Positions 25,914 through 35,584 of a DNA stretch of 64,000 bases are shown one piece after another. Numbering within the stretch: the first letter of the stretch is position 1; the number at the start of each line of letters is the position of its first letter. The DNA is from Rhodopseudomonas sp. BAL398 (GTDB taxonomy: Bacteria; Pseudomonadota; Alphaproteobacteria; Rhizobiales; Xanthobacteraceae). Below the pieces are notes generated by a model. The model saw only the letters and a list, made by a program, of their open reading frames with translations, was not told the DNA's origin and made no database searches. Location of the stretch: positions 4,232,501 through 4,296,500 of the forward strand of contig NZ_CP133111.1 in NCBI RefSeq assembly GCF_033001325.1. The letters run 5' to 3'. The position numbers were made by a program, and so were the translations under genes.

Positions 25914-28382
25914 ATGCCGGCGATCGAACGTGTCATCCCTCTGGTCGGCCATCTGCCCGCGACGATCCGCGATGCGCTGGTGCGGCGGCTGCATGAGCTG
26001 GCCGGACTCGGGCTGATCGCATTGAGCGGCGTCGCCGCCGCAGCGCTGATGACCTGGTCGGTGCAGGACCCCAGCCTCAGCCACGCCACCTCGCGGGCGA
26101 TCCGCAACATTGTCGGCTATCCGGGGGCGATCGGCGCCGATCTGGCGATGCAGATCCTCGGCCTCGGCGCGATCGGGCTGTTGCTGCCGGTCGCGGTCTG
26201 GGGCTGGCGGATGATCAATCACCGGCCGTTCGACCGCAAGGCGCTGCGGTTCGGCTGCTGGATTCTGTGCATCATCACGGCGGCGGGATTCGCCAGCTGC
26301 TTTCCGCATGACGGCTCCTGGCCGCTGCCGACCGGCGTCGGCGGCGTGGTCGGCGATGCGCTGGTGCGGGCGCCCGCTGTGGTGTTCGGCCCCGGACTGA
26401 TCTACCGCATCGTGCTCGGCCTCATCCTCGGCGCCGCCATGCTGACGACCTTCCTGATCGCCTGCGGCTTCGGCGCCCAGGAAGCCGAGGAAACCGATCT
26501 GTTGGTCGACGACGACCAGCCGCTGGAGGAAGATCGCGAGGAGGGATCGGTCTCGCTGGGCTGGCTGGTGCATGCGCTGTTGAGCACCAAGGCACAGCTG
26601 TGGCGGCTGACCAAGCTCGGCTACCGCCGGCTAGTGGCCAGCGCGCCGGCCAGCACCGCCATGCCGTTCGAGCGCCAAGAGCCGCGGCTCGGCGGCCGGC
26701 CAAGCCCGTCGATCGCGCCCAATGGCGGTCATGACGAGGACCCCGAGATCGACGACATCGAGGACGACGAAGAAGACGAGGACGTTGAGGTCGAGGACAC
26801 CGCCCCGGTGGTCCGCGCCTCACGCAAAAAGGCCGCGCCGCGCGCGCCGCAACGCAAACCCTCCGACAAATTCGAACTGCCGCCGGTGTCGGTGCTGACC
26901 GCGCCGAAATCCTCCGACCGCCAGCCGCTGAGCAAGGTCGAACTCGAAACCAATTCGCGGGCGCTGGAAGGCGTGCTCGGCGATTTCGGTGTCCGCGGCG
27001 AAATCGTCAAGGCGCATCCGGGCCCGGTGGTGACGCTGTACGAGCTCGAGCCCGCGCCCGGTATCAAATCGTCGCGGGTGATCGGCCTGGCCGACGACAT
27101 CGCGCGCTCGATGAGCGCGCTGTCGGCCCGCGTCGCGGTGGTGCCCGGCCGCAACGCCATCGGCATCGAACTGCCGAACCCGCATCGCGAAAAGGTGTTG
27201 CTGCGCGAATTGCTGGTGGCCAAGGACGGCAATGAATCGGTGGCCAAGCTGCCGCTCTGCCTCGGCAAGAATATCGGCGGCGATTCGGTGATCGTCGATC
27301 TCGCCCGGATGCCGCATCTGTTGATCGCCGGCACCACCGGCTCGGGCAAATCGGTCGCCATCAACACCATGATTCTCAGCCTGCTGTACCGGCTGCGGCC
27401 GGATCAGTGCCGGCTGATCATGGTCGATCCGAAAATGCTCGAACTCTCCGTCTATGACGGCATCCCGCATCTGCTGACGCCGGTCGTCACAGACCCGAAA
27501 AAGGCGGTGGTCGCCCTGAAATGGGCGGTGCGCGAGATGGAAGAGCGCTACAAGAAGATGTCGAAGCTCGGGGTGCGCAATCTCGACGGCTATAATTCCC
27601 GCCTGCTCGAAGCCAAGGCGCGCGGCGAGGAATTGACCCGCACGGTGCATACCGGCTTCGACAAGGAGACCGGCAAGGCGATCTACGAAGCCGAGAAGCT
27701 CGACCTCGAACCGCTGCCCTATATCGTCATCATCGTCGACGAAATGGCCGACCTGATGATGGTGGCCGGCAAGGACATCGAAGGCGCGGTGCAGCGCCTG
27801 GCGCAGATGGCGCGCGCCGCCGGCCTGCATGTGATCCTGGCGACGCAACGGCCCTCGGTCGATGTCATCACCGGCACCATCAAGGCGAATTTCCCGACCC
27901 GCATTTCCTTCCAGGTGACTTCAAAGATCGACAGCCGCACCATTCTGGGCGAGATGGGCGCCGAACAGCTGCTCGGCCAGGGCGACATGCTCTATATGGC
28001 GGGCGGCGGCCGGATCAGCCGCGTCCACGGCCCGTTCGTCTCCGACGAGGAGGTCGAGAAGGTGGTGAAGCACCTCAAGACCCAGGGCCAGCCGGAATAT
28101 CTCGAGGCGGTCACCGCCGAAGAACCGGCCGAAGGCGAGGATGGCGCAGTGTTCGACGCCACCGGCATAGGCGGCGAGGGCGGCGACCTGTTCTCGCAGG
28201 CGGTCGCGATCGTCAAACGGGACCGCAAGGCCTCGACCAGCTATATTCAGCGCCGGCTGCAGATCGGCTATAACCGCGCCGCGTCGCTGATGGAGCGGAT
28301 GGAACTGGAAGGCATTGTCGGCCAGCCCAACCATGCCGGCAAACGCGAAATCCTGGTCGAAGAAGAAGAGAGCGGCTTTTAG
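25914..28382 (+). CDS. ftsK: DNA translocase FtsK
   Basis: FtsK sits in the division septum and pumps DNA to allow dimer resolution by XerCD at dif. The 822-residue product has an N-terminal domain with four membrane helices (residues 20-190), an acidic linker (about 270-305), and the motor: Walker A GTTGSGKS (473-480), Walker [14 protein letters not shown] and [12 protein letters not shown]. The C-terminal gamma winged helix ([20 protein letters not shown]) reads polar KOPS-type DNA motifs. The linker is shorter than in E. coli, as usual in alphaproteobacteria. It starts 12 bases after dapC. Confidence 0.96.
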   Translation: MPAIERVIPLVGHLPATIRDALVRRLHELAGLGLIALSGVAAAALMTWSVQDPSLSHATSRAIRNIVGYPGAIGADLAMQILGLGAIGLLLPVAVWGWRMINHRPFDRKALRFGCWILCIITAAGFASCFPHDGSWPLPTGVGGVVGDALVRAPAVVFGPGLIYRIVLGLILGAAMLTTFLIACGFGAQEAEETDLLVDDDQPLEEDREEGSVSLGWLVHALLSTKAQLWRLTKLGYRRLVASAPASTAMPFERQEPRLGGRPSPSIAPNGGHDEDPEIDDIEDDEEDEDVEVEDTAPVVRASRKKAAPRAPQRKPSDKFELPPVSVLTAPKSSDRQPLSKVELETNSRALEGVLGDFGVRGEIVKAHPGPVVTLYELEPAPGIKSSRVIGLADDIARSMSALSARVAVVPGRNAIGIELPNPHREKVLLRELLVAKDGNESVAKLPLCLGKNIGGDSVIVDLARMPHLLIAGTTGSGKSVAINTMILSLLYRLRPDQCRLIMVDPKMLELSVYDGIPHLLTPVVTDPKKAVVALKWAVREMEERYKKMSKLGVRNLDGYNSRLLEAKARGEELTRTVHTGFDKETGKAIYEAEKLDLEPLPYIVIIVDEMADLMMVAGKDIEGAVQRLAQMARAAGLHVILATQRPSVDVITGTIKANFPTRISFQVTSKIDSRTILGEMGAEQLLGQGDMLYMAGGGRISRVHGPFVSDEEVEKVVKHLKTQGQPEYLEAVTAEEPAEGEDGAVFDATGIGGEGGDLFSQAVAIVKRDRKASTSYIQRRLQIGYNRAASLMERMELEGIVGQPNHAGKREILVEEEESGF

Positions 28383-28496
28383 GACGTGATCGACGTGATG
28401 GACTTTGACGACCTGGAGCCGCGAAATCGCCACAGCGCCGGGTTAGCGCCGACGCGGCGACGCCACGATGCAATCACTCCCGGGCAGGACAACCAA

Positions 28497-29357
28497 TTGA
28501 ACACAGATGACACCGCTTCGGCGCCGCGTTCCTCGCACCGGGCTGTCCCGCGCGCGACCCTGGCGATGTTTGCCGCGGCATTGATCGCCACCGCGACCAT
28601 GCCGCCGGCCGCCGCGGAGCAGGTTCCGATGCCGAAGCCGTCGCCCAAGGGCCGCGAGATCCAGCTCAGCGCCTCCGAACCGCGGCCGCAATTGCAGGCC
28701 AGAGCGCAGACGCAGCCGCAAGCCAAGCCGCCGGCGCCGACCGCCGCGCCGGAGCCGGTGATTCCCGATCCTCGCCGCAATGTCCCGGCCAGCATTTTCA
28801 ACAGTTTCAACGATAAGCAGAAGGCCGAGGCCGCCAAGGTCAGCACCTATCTGTCGTCGCTGCAGACCCTGGTCGGACAATTCGTCCAGGTCGGCCCCGA
28901 CGGCAGCAAGCTGAAGGGGGATTTCTATATCCAGAAGCCCGGCAAGGTCCGGTTCGAATATGACGCGCCGAGCCCGATCTCGATGGTCTCCGACGGCACC
29001 TCGCTGGTGGTGCGCGACCGCAAGCTCGGCACCCAGGACGTCTATCCGCTGTCGCAGACCCCGCTGCGCTATCTGCTCAGCGACCGCATCGATCTGTTGC
29101 GCGACACCAATGTTGTAAGCGTCACTTCCGACGATCTCTATATCAGCGTCATCATCGAGGAAAAGAACACGCTGGTCGGCACCAGCCGGCTGTTGCTGAT
29201 GCTCAGCACCAAGGACAATCAGCTCAAGCAATGGACCGTGACCGACCCGCAGGGTTACGATACCACGGTGGCGATCTACAATGTCGACAGCACCCAGAAA
29301 CTCGATCCGGCGCTGTTCAAGATCGATTTCACCAACTACGCGACCCCGAATAATTAG
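28497..29357 (+). CDS. lolA: Outer-membrane lipoprotein carrier protein LolA
   Basis: LolA carries lipoproteins across the periplasm from the LolCDE exporter to the outer membrane. The LolA half-barrel lies in the C-terminal 190 residues (LSSLQTLVGQFVQVGPDGSK, FYIQKPGKVRFEYDAPSPI, LKQWTVTDPQGYDTTVAIYN). It is preceded by a proline-rich linker and a signal sequence (ATLAMFAAALIATATMPPAAA). A TTG at 28497 with AGGA upstream places the signal peptide correctly; a GTG at 28386, four bases after ftsK, would add 37 residues. It forms an operon with ftsK. Confidence 0.88.
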   Translation: MNTDDTASAPRSSHRAVPRATLAMFAAALIATATMPPAAAEQVPMPKPSPKGREIQLSASEPRPQLQARAQTQPQAKPPAPTAAPEPVIPDPRRNVPASIFNSFNDKQKAEAAKVSTYLSSLQTLVGQFVQVGPDGSKLKGDFYIQKPGKVRFEYDAPSPISMVSDGTSLVVRDRKLGTQDVYPLSQTPLRYLLSDRIDLLRDTNVVSVTSDDLYISVIIEEKNTLVGTSRLLLMLSTKDNQLKQWTVTDPQGYDTTVAIYNVDSTQKLDPALFKIDFTNYATPNN

Positions 29358-29386
29358 TTCACGCGACGCCGGCACCTCAGCGCTGT

Positions 29387-29530
29387 GCATCGTGTCCCGG
29401 GCGCGATGCGGCACGCAGTGCCGCTTCGCAGAACCGGGACCCCGGTTCACCCCTCGACAACAACAGCGGGCCCCCTTCTCTGCAGCGCACCACGGGCGGC
29501 GCGTTGCGCAGCGTCCGGGGCACGTCACAT
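29387..29530. repeat. Dispersed repeat, family F, copy 1
   Basis: GTGTCCCGGGCGCGATGCGG ... GCAGCGTCCGGGGCACG forms an imperfect 140-base palindrome. A relative in the opposite direction lies at 46186-46352. Confidence 0.65.
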
Positions 29531-29685
29531 CTTTCGCATCCCTCATAGTGAGGAGCGCGCCTCTTGGCGCGCACCTCGAACCATGAGCATGTAGATCCAT
29601 CATTCTCATCCGGCGCGACGCGGCCAGCCGGCCGCCCCTCAGAGTCCAGCTCAAAAAGGGATCAATAGATCAGGCCTGCAATTTC

Positions 29686-29792
29686 GTCATTGCGAGGAGC
29701 TCTTGCGACGAAGCAATCCAGTCTTCGCTTGCGGCCCCTGGATTGCGTCGCCTCCGGACGGCGCTGCGCGCCGGCCTCGGCTCGCAATGACG
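29686..29792. repeat. Dispersed palindromic repeat, family C, copy 1
   Basis: A 107-base element from GTCATTGCGAGGAGCTCTTG to its inverse CTCGGCTCGCAATGACG, with GAAGCAATCCAG and CTGGATTGCGTC as the inner arms. Copies at 39828-39934 and 58588-58670. Together with family F copies it fills the 520 bases between lolA and xthA; no gene is seen there. Confidence 0.8.
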
Positions 29793-29879
29793 ACATCAAC
29801 TTTGGCTTTATTGGTTTCTTTCGGCCGGATATCTCAGGATCAAGTCGTCTCCCTGTCCAATCCCCATACGGCATCCCGC

Positions 29880-30686
29880 ATGACCTTCACCTTGACCACA
29901 TGGAATATCAATTCGGTGCGGCTGCGCATCGAGCTGGTGGCGAATTTCCTCGAGACTCGGCGGCCCGACGTGCTGTGCTTGCAGGAGACCAAATGTCCGG
30001 ACGACGCCTTTCCGCTGAAGCGTTTGAAGCAGCTGGGTTATGAGCACGTCGCGCTGAACGGCCAGAAGGGCTATCACGGCGTCGCGGTGATCTCGAAGAT
30101 CCCGTTCCACAGCAGCGATATCCGCGTGTTCTGCGACAATCTCGATTCGCGCCACATCTCGGTGGCGCTCGACATCGCAGGCGCGCCGCTAGTGCTGCAT
30201 AATTTCTACGTCCCCGCCGGCGGCGACATTCCGGATCCCGCGCTCAACGCGAAATTCCTGCACAAGCTGTCATTCCTCGACGAGATGAAGGCCTGCGCGC
30301 CGCTGCATCCCGTCGGCGACGCCCGCCATATCCTGGTCGGCGACCTCAATGTCGCGCCGCATGAAAACGACGTCTGGTCGCACAAGCAATTGTTGAAGGT
30401 GGTGTCGCACACGCCGATCGAATGCGAGAAATTGCTGGCAGTGCAGGCTACGGGCAATTGGATCGACGTCGCGCGCGCCAGGATCCCGCTCAGCGAAAAG
30501 CTCTACACCTGGTGGAGCTACCGCTCCGCAGACTGGACCGCGGCCGATCGCGGCCGACGGCTCGACCACATCTGGGTATCGCCGGCGCTGGGTAGCTACG
30601 TGCGCGATTTCCAGGTCACTCGCGACGCCCGCGGCTGGGAGCGGCCCAGCGACCACGTCCCGGTGACGGTGACGCTGGAGCTGTAA
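29880..30686 (+). CDS. xthA: Exodeoxyribonuclease III
   Basis: A 268-residue AP endonuclease/3'-5' exonuclease of the ExoIII family, acting in base-excision repair. Catalytic motifs: TTWNINSVR at the N-terminus, LQETKCPDDAFP (metal-binding Glu), GDLNVAPHENDVW (Asp, Asn) and the final RRLDHIWVS and SDHVPV (Asp-His). The ATG at 29880 gives the usual start before the first strand; open sequence upstream belongs to the repeat region. Confidence 0.95.
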   Translation: MTFTLTTWNINSVRLRIELVANFLETRRPDVLCLQETKCPDDAFPLKRLKQLGYEHVALNGQKGYHGVAVISKIPFHSSDIRVFCDNLDSRHISVALDIAGAPLVLHNFYVPAGGDIPDPALNAKFLHKLSFLDEMKACAPLHPVGDARHILVGDLNVAPHENDVWSHKQLLKVVSHTPIECEKLLAVQATGNWIDVARARIPLSEKLYTWWSYRSADWTAADRGRRLDHIWVSPALGSYVRDFQVTRDARGWERPSDHVPVTVTLEL

Positions 30687-30738
30687 CTGGAGCTGGAGCT
30701 GCAAGATCCCGCAGCACTCCGCGGCAAATACAAGCCCG

Positions 30739-30790
30739 GTCATTCCGGGGCGCGAACGGCGTCAGCCGTGAGCGAACCCGGAATCTTGCG
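30739..30790. repeat. Dispersed palindromic repeat, family B, copy 3
   Basis: GTCATTCCGGGGCGCGAAC ... GAGCGAACCCGGAATCTTGC. It lies between the convergent xthA and cyclic-nucleotide-binding genes. Confidence 0.7.
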
Positions 30791-30828
30791 CCCCGGCGCT
30801 GGGGCGGGATCAGCCAAAACGATCGGAG

Positions 30829-31278
30829 TCAGGAACCCAGCTTGGCGCCGGCCATCACGATGTCGCTAGCAATCTGGCTGGTGCGGGCGGCGAATTCATC
30901 GCGCAGCCGCAGCGCCGCATCGGGGTCGCTTTCCAGCACCCGCTGGAACAGGCTGCGCGAGATCCGGATCACCGAGGAATATTCCAGCGCCACCGCGCTC
31001 GACGGCCGCGGCATCGCGACGATCAGCGCCAGCTCGCCGATCAGCGTGCCGGGGCCGGCGGTGAGTTCATGCTTGCCGCCGTCGGCGGGCAGAACCCGGA
31101 ACGAGCCGCGCTGCACCACATAGCCGGCGTCGGCCTGGTCGCCGGCGTTGAACAGAACCTCGTCGCGGCCGAGATCGCGCTGGTCGGAGCCGATCGCCAG
31201 CATGCGCAACGACACGCTGCCCAACAGCCGCAGCGTCGGGACGCGCTCGAGCAGGGCAACATCATCTTCGATCGACAT
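30829..31278 (-). CDS. Single-domain cyclic nucleotide-binding (Crp-like) protein
   Basis: A 149-residue protein made of one cyclic-nucleotide-binding beta-roll: LLGSVSLRMLAIGS, VLFNAGDQADAGYVVQRGSF, GTLIGELALIVAMPRPSSAV (phosphate-binding cassette, with Glu and Arg retained) and a helical end. No helix-turn-helix follows, so it is a sensor or adaptor rather than a Crp-type regulator. It lies 64 bases downstream of the response-regulator gene on the same strand, so the two may be co-transcribed. Confidence 0.85.
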   Translation of the reverse strand: MSIEDDVALLERVPTLRLLGSVSLRMLAIGSDQRDLGRDEVLFNAGDQADAGYVVQRGSFRVLPADGGKHELTAGPGTLIGELALIVAMPRPSSAVALEYSSVIRISRSLFQRVLESDPDAALRLRDEFAARTSQIASDIVMAGAKLGS

Positions 31279-31342
31279 GCGGGACCGGCTGGTGAACCAC
31301 GCGGCGCGCCAGGCGCCACGCTACGAATCGTCCCTATTCGTA

Positions 31343-32029
31343 TCACGGCACGAGTTTGTAGCCACCGGCTTCGGTCACCAGAATCTCGGGATTCGCCGCG
31401 TCGTTCTCGATCTTTTGGCGCAGCCGGTAGATATGGGTCTCCAGCGTGTGCGTGGTGACGCCCGAATTATAGCCCCAGACTTCCTGCAGCAGGGTCTCGC
31501 GCGATACCGGCAGCAGCCCGGCGCGGTACAGGAAGCGCAGGATCGCGGTCTCCTTTTCGGTCAGCCGGACCTTCTTGGTATTGGCACCGGTCAGCATCTT
31601 GGAGCCGGGACGGAAGCTATACGGTCCGACCGTGAACACCGCGTCCTCGCTGGCCTCATGCTGGCGCAGCTGGGCGCGGATCCGCGCCAGCAGCACGGCA
31701 AAACGGAATGGCTTGGCGATATAGTCGTTGGCGCCGGATTCCAGCCCCAGAATCGTATCGGAATCGGTGTCGTGGCCGGTCAGCATGATGATCGGGGCCT
31801 TGAAGCCGCCCTTGCGCAGGCTGCGCACCACTTCGCGGCCATCGGTGTCGGGCAGGCCGACATCCATCAGCACCAGATCGGGCGAGATGGTCTTGGCCGA
31901 CAGCACGCCCTTGGCGCCGGTATCCACCGCCGAGGCTTCGAATTCCTCGTGCAGCGACAATTGCTCCACCAGCGCCTCGCGCAGATCGGTGTCGTCGTCC
32001 ACGATCAGGATCTTACGGGCGTTGGGCAT
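31343..32029 (-). CDS. OmpR/PhoB-family response regulator
   Basis: A 228-residue two-component regulator. The receiver domain has Asp11/Asp12, the phosphoacceptor Asp56 (LVLMDVGLPDTDG), Thr84 and Lys106. The C-terminal winged helix (RLTEKETAILRFLYRAGLLP, then THTLETHIYRLRQKIE) binds DNA. No histidine kinase is nearby, so it is an orphan at this locus. Targets are unknown. Confidence 0.92.
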   Translation of the reverse strand: MPNARKILIVDDDTDLREALVEQLSLHEEFEASAVDTGAKGVLSAKTISPDLVLMDVGLPDTDGREVVRSLRKGGFKAPIIMLTGHDTDSDTILGLESGANDYIAKPFRFAVLLARIRAQLRQHEASEDAVFTVGPYSFRPGSKMLTGANTKKVRLTEKETAILRFLYRAGLLPVSRETLLQEVWGYNSGVTTHTLETHIYRLRQKIENDAANPEILVTEAGGYKLVP

Positions 32030-32243
32030 GGCAGCGGTCCTTTGAGTCGACAGGCAGAGGCAGTGTTGGCTTGGTCATGGGTGAGTAGCGTGGTGATGTT
32101 TCGTGTTGAAGTGGGGGTCTGTTACCGATTCACAAGCCGTGCGGCAGTTTAGCCGAGTTTTGAGAGGGTTTTGGGTGAATGTCCTGTAATGAACCAAGGC
32201 CTGAGCGGCCGTCGCTCGGCGCCGATGCGGACTCCCGAAAGAT

Positions 32244-32810
32244 ATGAAAAAACCCGCTATACCAAAGCCTTACGCGATATTTCGGGATCGGCCGGCGGCC
32301 CGGATCGCGGTTCGTCGCGGCGCCGGGAATCGCAGTCGGGGCTGGCTGCTGGTCGACGGCCGCGCCATCGCGGTGGCGCTTGGCCGCGGCGGCATCCTGG
32401 CCAACAAGCGCGAGGGCGATGGCGGCACGCCGCGCGGCAGCTTCCATCCGCTGCGGCTATGGTGGCGGGCCGACCGCGCGCCGCGGCCACGGACGCAGCT
32501 GCCGATCCGCGCCATCGGCGCCGATGACGCCTGGTGCGAGGATCCGGCCAGCCGGCATTACAACCAGCCGGTGCGGCGCGGTCCGGGTGAGGGCGGCGAC
32601 CGGCTGCGGCGCGACGATCATCTGTATGATTACATCATCGAAATCGACCACAACGCGGCACCGCGGATCGCCGGCCGCGGCAGCGCCGTATTCCTGCATC
32701 TGGCGCGCGACAATTTCGGCCCGACCGCCGGCTGCGTCGCCATGACCAAGCCGGCGATGCTGCGGCTGTTGGCGCGGATCGGACCAAGGACGCGGATCGA
32801 GATCGGGTGA
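32244..32810 (+). CDS. L,D-transpeptidase (YkuD-domain) family protein
   Basis: A 188-residue protein covering the YkuD catalytic domain, which cross-links peptidoglycan or attaches proteins to it in classical members. The active-site signature HLARDNFGPTAGCVAM is complete, with His152 and the catalytic Cys164. ALGRGGILANKREGDGGTPR is the conserved entry strand. No signal peptide or membrane segment is visible, unusual for an enzyme that works in the periplasm, so it may act on a cytoplasmic or recycled substrate, or the start may be wrong. It stands alone. Confidence 0.85.
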   Translation: MKKPAIPKPYAIFRDRPAARIAVRRGAGNRSRGWLLVDGRAIAVALGRGGILANKREGDGGTPRGSFHPLRLWWRADRAPRPRTQLPIRAIGADDAWCEDPASRHYNQPVRRGPGEGGDRLRRDDHLYDYIIEIDHNAAPRIAGRGSAVFLHLARDNFGPTAGCVAMTKPAMLRLLARIGPRTRIEIG

Positions 32811-32903
32811 TTCGTCGTTGCAACTGCGCGGTGAGGACCCGTTGGCAGGTGGTGACCCCTGAGCAGAACGGCCGCATCGCTTTGCGGCCAACAGCGCCTT
32901 ACC

Positions 32904-33605
32904 CTAGCGCTTCCCGAAAATCGCCGAGCCGACCCGGACATGGGTGGCGCCGAACTGGATCGCGATGGCGAAATCGGCGCTCATGCCCATCGACAGCTTA
33001 CTCAGCCCGTTACGGGCGGCGATCTTCGCCGTCAGCGCGAAATGCGGCGCCGGCGCTTCGTCGACCGGGGGGATGCACATCAGGCCGGAAATCGTCAGCC
33101 CGTAAGTGTCGCGACAGGCCGCGAGGAAGCCATCGGCCTCGGCCGGCGCGACGCCGGCCTTTTGCGGCTCCTCGCCGGTGTTGAGCTGCACGAACAGGTC
33201 GAGCCGGCGCTGCTGTTGCGCCAGCTCCTTGCCTAGCGCTTCGCACAGGCTCGGGCGGTCGACCGAATGGATCGCGTCGAACAGCGCCACCGCTTCCTTG
33301 GCCTTGTTGGATTGCAGCGGTCCGATCAGATGCAGTTGCGTGCCCGGAAAGGCCGCGGTCAGCGCCGGCCATTTCGCCTTGGCCTCCTGCACCCGGTTCT
33401 CGCCGAACACGCGCTGGCCTGATTGCAGCACCGGCACGATGGCCTCGCCGTCGAAGGTTTTCGAGACCGCGATCAGCGTCACGGCGGAACGCTCGCGGCC
33501 CGCCGCCTGGCAGGCGCGCGCGATGTCGTGCTCAACCGCGGCCAGCCCGCTTGGTGAAGACGAGGTTAATGGCGCGGCGTCCGGCGGTGTCGGATTGTCA
33601 ACCAA
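32904..33605 (-). CDS. YggS/PLPBP-family pyridoxal-phosphate-binding protein
   Basis: A 233-residue single-domain PLP protein with the alanine-racemase-like barrel but no known catalysis; members keep PLP and amino-acid pools balanced. The PLP lysine is Lys49 (LIAVSKT), followed by FGENRVQEAKAKW, HLIGPLQSNKAK, QLNTGEEPQKAG and the C-terminal MGMSADFAIAIQFGATHVRVG phosphate site, here with the usual SMGMS. The start is the first ATG of the frame; the first 20 residues are low-complexity, so a later start is possible. Confidence 0.92.
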   Translation of the reverse strand: MVDNPTPPDAAPLTSSSPSGLAAVEHDIARACQAAGRERSAVTLIAVSKTFDGEAIVPVLQSGQRVFGENRVQEAKAKWPALTAAFPGTQLHLIGPLQSNKAKEAVALFDAIHSVDRPSLCEALGKELAQQQRRLDLFVQLNTGEEPQKAGVAPAEADGFLAACRDTYGLTISGLMCIPPVDEAPAPHFALTAKIAARNGLSKLSMGMSADFAIAIQFGATHVRVGSAIFGKR

Positions 33606-33701
33606 GTTTTACGACTTTCGCGTTCGTTCAAGTTTGATCTATTTCGGCAAGGGGGTTTTGAACCCTTCGGCCTAGTATTCATGCGGGGCCGGGGGACGAC
33701 G

Positions 33702-35381
33702 ATGTCACGCATATCGATCATTCGCAACAAAGTCCGGCTCAGGGCCCTGCTGGGGATTCGCGCACGGCTGGTGGTGCTGGCCCTGATCCTGGTCAGTCCC
33801 CTGATGTTCGACCGGATCCGCTCGCTCGAAGAGGCGCGGATCAAGCAGGTCGCCGAGCTTTCCAGCGAATTGGCCAAGCTCGCCCAGCGCGCCGCCGACG
33901 CGCAGCGCGAAGTGATTTCCTCGGTCGAGGCGGTGCTGAAATCGACCGCCTATATCCATGCCGCGGCCTCGCATATCGGCAAGGGCTGCGCCATCCTGCG
34001 CGCCAGCATGCGCGTCGATCTGCCGTCGATCCGCATGATCGCGGTGGCCGATGCCGATGGCGTCATTCGCTGTTCGACCTCGTCGATCTTTGTCGGCGGC
34101 AATGTCAAAGACCGGGCCTATTTCAAAAAGGCGCTGGAGACCCATGATTTCGTGGTGAGCGATTTCCTGGTCGGGCGGCAGACCAAGACCGGCACCATTC
34201 TGGCCGCCTATCCGGTCTCGGCGGTTGCCGGCGGCGAAGATGCCGTCGTCATTGCGGGGATGAATCTCGACTGGATGTCAGGGGTGATGGGCGATCTGGC
34301 CGGGCGAACCGGTGTGACCGCCGCATTGGTCGACAGCGAGGGCGTCATTCTGGCGACCCCGCCTGGACAGTCCAGCCTGATCGGCACCTCCATCGAAACG
34401 CTCGGGCTGGCTCCCGCCCTGATCAACAATGTCCCCGGCTCGCGAACCGCGATGGTGGTGCGCAGTGACGGACGGCTGGTCTCTTTCGCCCGGATTCCCG
34501 GTACCAAGACCCGGCTGGTGGTCAGCATCGACGAAGCCAAGGTATCGGCCGCCATCAATCACGAGATCCGCACCGCCTATCTTCAATTGGCCATGGCCTG
34601 TCTGGTGGTGCTGCTGGGCGCGCTGGTCGCGGCCGAGCGGTTGATCGTGCGGCCGATCGGCATCCTCACCGCGACGGCGACGAAATTCGGCCAGGGCGAC
34701 TGGTCGGCGCGCGCCACCCGGTCGGGACTGCCCGCCGAATTCGTGCCGCTGGCCAAGGCGTTCAACGCGATGGCGCGCAAGCTGGGCGAGCGCGAGCGCG
34801 AGCTCGTCGCCAGCAACAACCAGCTCACCGTGATGGCCTCGATCGACGTGCTGTCGGGACTGGCCAACCGTCGCGGCTTCCAGGGCCGGCTCGACTTCGA
34901 ATGGATGAAGGCGCAGCAGGATGGCGGTAAGGTCGCGCTGTTGATGATCGATGTCGATCATTTCAAGCTCTATAATGACAGCTGCGGCCATCCCGAAGGC
35001 GACGCCTGTCTCAGCCGGATCGGCGAGACCCTGGCGGGCATTGCCGAGCGGACCAGCGGCTTGGCGGCGCGCTATGGCGGCGAGGAATTCTGCCTGCTGG
35101 TGCCGCAAACCGACGCCGAGGAATCGCTGCGGGTCGGCGAGATGGTGCGCGCCGCGGTGGAGGAATTGTCGATTCCGCATCGGACCAGCGCGTTCCAGCA
35201 CGTCACCGTCAGCGTCGGCATGGCTTGCATCAGCCCGAGCGACGCGCTGCACCCGCGCGATCTGATCGAAGCCGCCGACGCCGCGCTCTATGCCGCCAAG
35301 CATCGCGGCCGCAACACCGTGGTCCAGCACGGCTTCATCCGCAGCACCGACACCGACAGCCCAATGGCGCTGGCGGGGTAA
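33702..35381 (+). CDS. Membrane diguanylate cyclase (dCACHE-HAMP-GGDEF)
   Basis: A 559-residue sensor that should make cyclic di-GMP. Order: membrane helix (about residues 20-38), a large periplasmic region of the CACHE type (KDRAYFKKALETHDFVVSDF), second membrane helix (about 290-312), HAMP (residues 315-365) and a GGDEF domain with active-site GGEEF (459-463). The allosteric inhibition site, normally RxxD, reads RTSG (450-453), so product feedback may be lost. The ATG at 33702 follows GGGGGACGACG; another ATG lies seven codons upstream. Confidence 0.92.
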   Translation: MSRISIIRNKVRLRALLGIRARLVVLALILVSPLMFDRIRSLEEARIKQVAELSSELAKLAQRAADAQREVISSVEAVLKSTAYIHAAASHIGKGCAILRASMRVDLPSIRMIAVADADGVIRCSTSSIFVGGNVKDRAYFKKALETHDFVVSDFLVGRQTKTGTILAAYPVSAVAGGEDAVVIAGMNLDWMSGVMGDLAGRTGVTAALVDSEGVILATPPGQSSLIGTSIETLGLAPALINNVPGSRTAMVVRSDGRLVSFARIPGTKTRLVVSIDEAKVSAAINHEIRTAYLQLAMACLVVLLGALVAAERLIVRPIGILTATATKFGQGDWSARATRSGLPAEFVPLAKAFNAMARKLGERERELVASNNQLTVMASIDVLSGLANRRGFQGRLDFEWMKAQQDGGKVALLMIDVDHFKLYNDSCGHPEGDACLSRIGETLAGIAERTSGLAARYGGEEFCLLVPQTDAEESLRVGEMVRAAVEELSIPHRTSAFQHVTVSVGMACISPSDALHPRDLIEAADAALYAAKHRGRNTVVQHGFIRSTDTDSPMALAG

Positions 35382-35584
35382 CGTCCGACCGCGCGGCCGC
35401 GCCCGGCACTGCCGGAACTGCCGTGTGATTGTCCCAAGCCATTGACCACGCGCGGGGTTTTATGGCCTAGTTGCCGGCCTCGCGCGCGAATTCCGAAACC
35501 AAGAGCTAGCACCGGTTTGCGACCTCATTCGCGCCTCCCACCGCCCTGACAAGCGCTCGAACCGGCCGGCCGAATCCTGATTCC

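Noticed and set aside
24576-26573. 665-codon open frame opposite dapC and ftsK
   Set aside because: Antisense to two genes with clear catalytic motifs.
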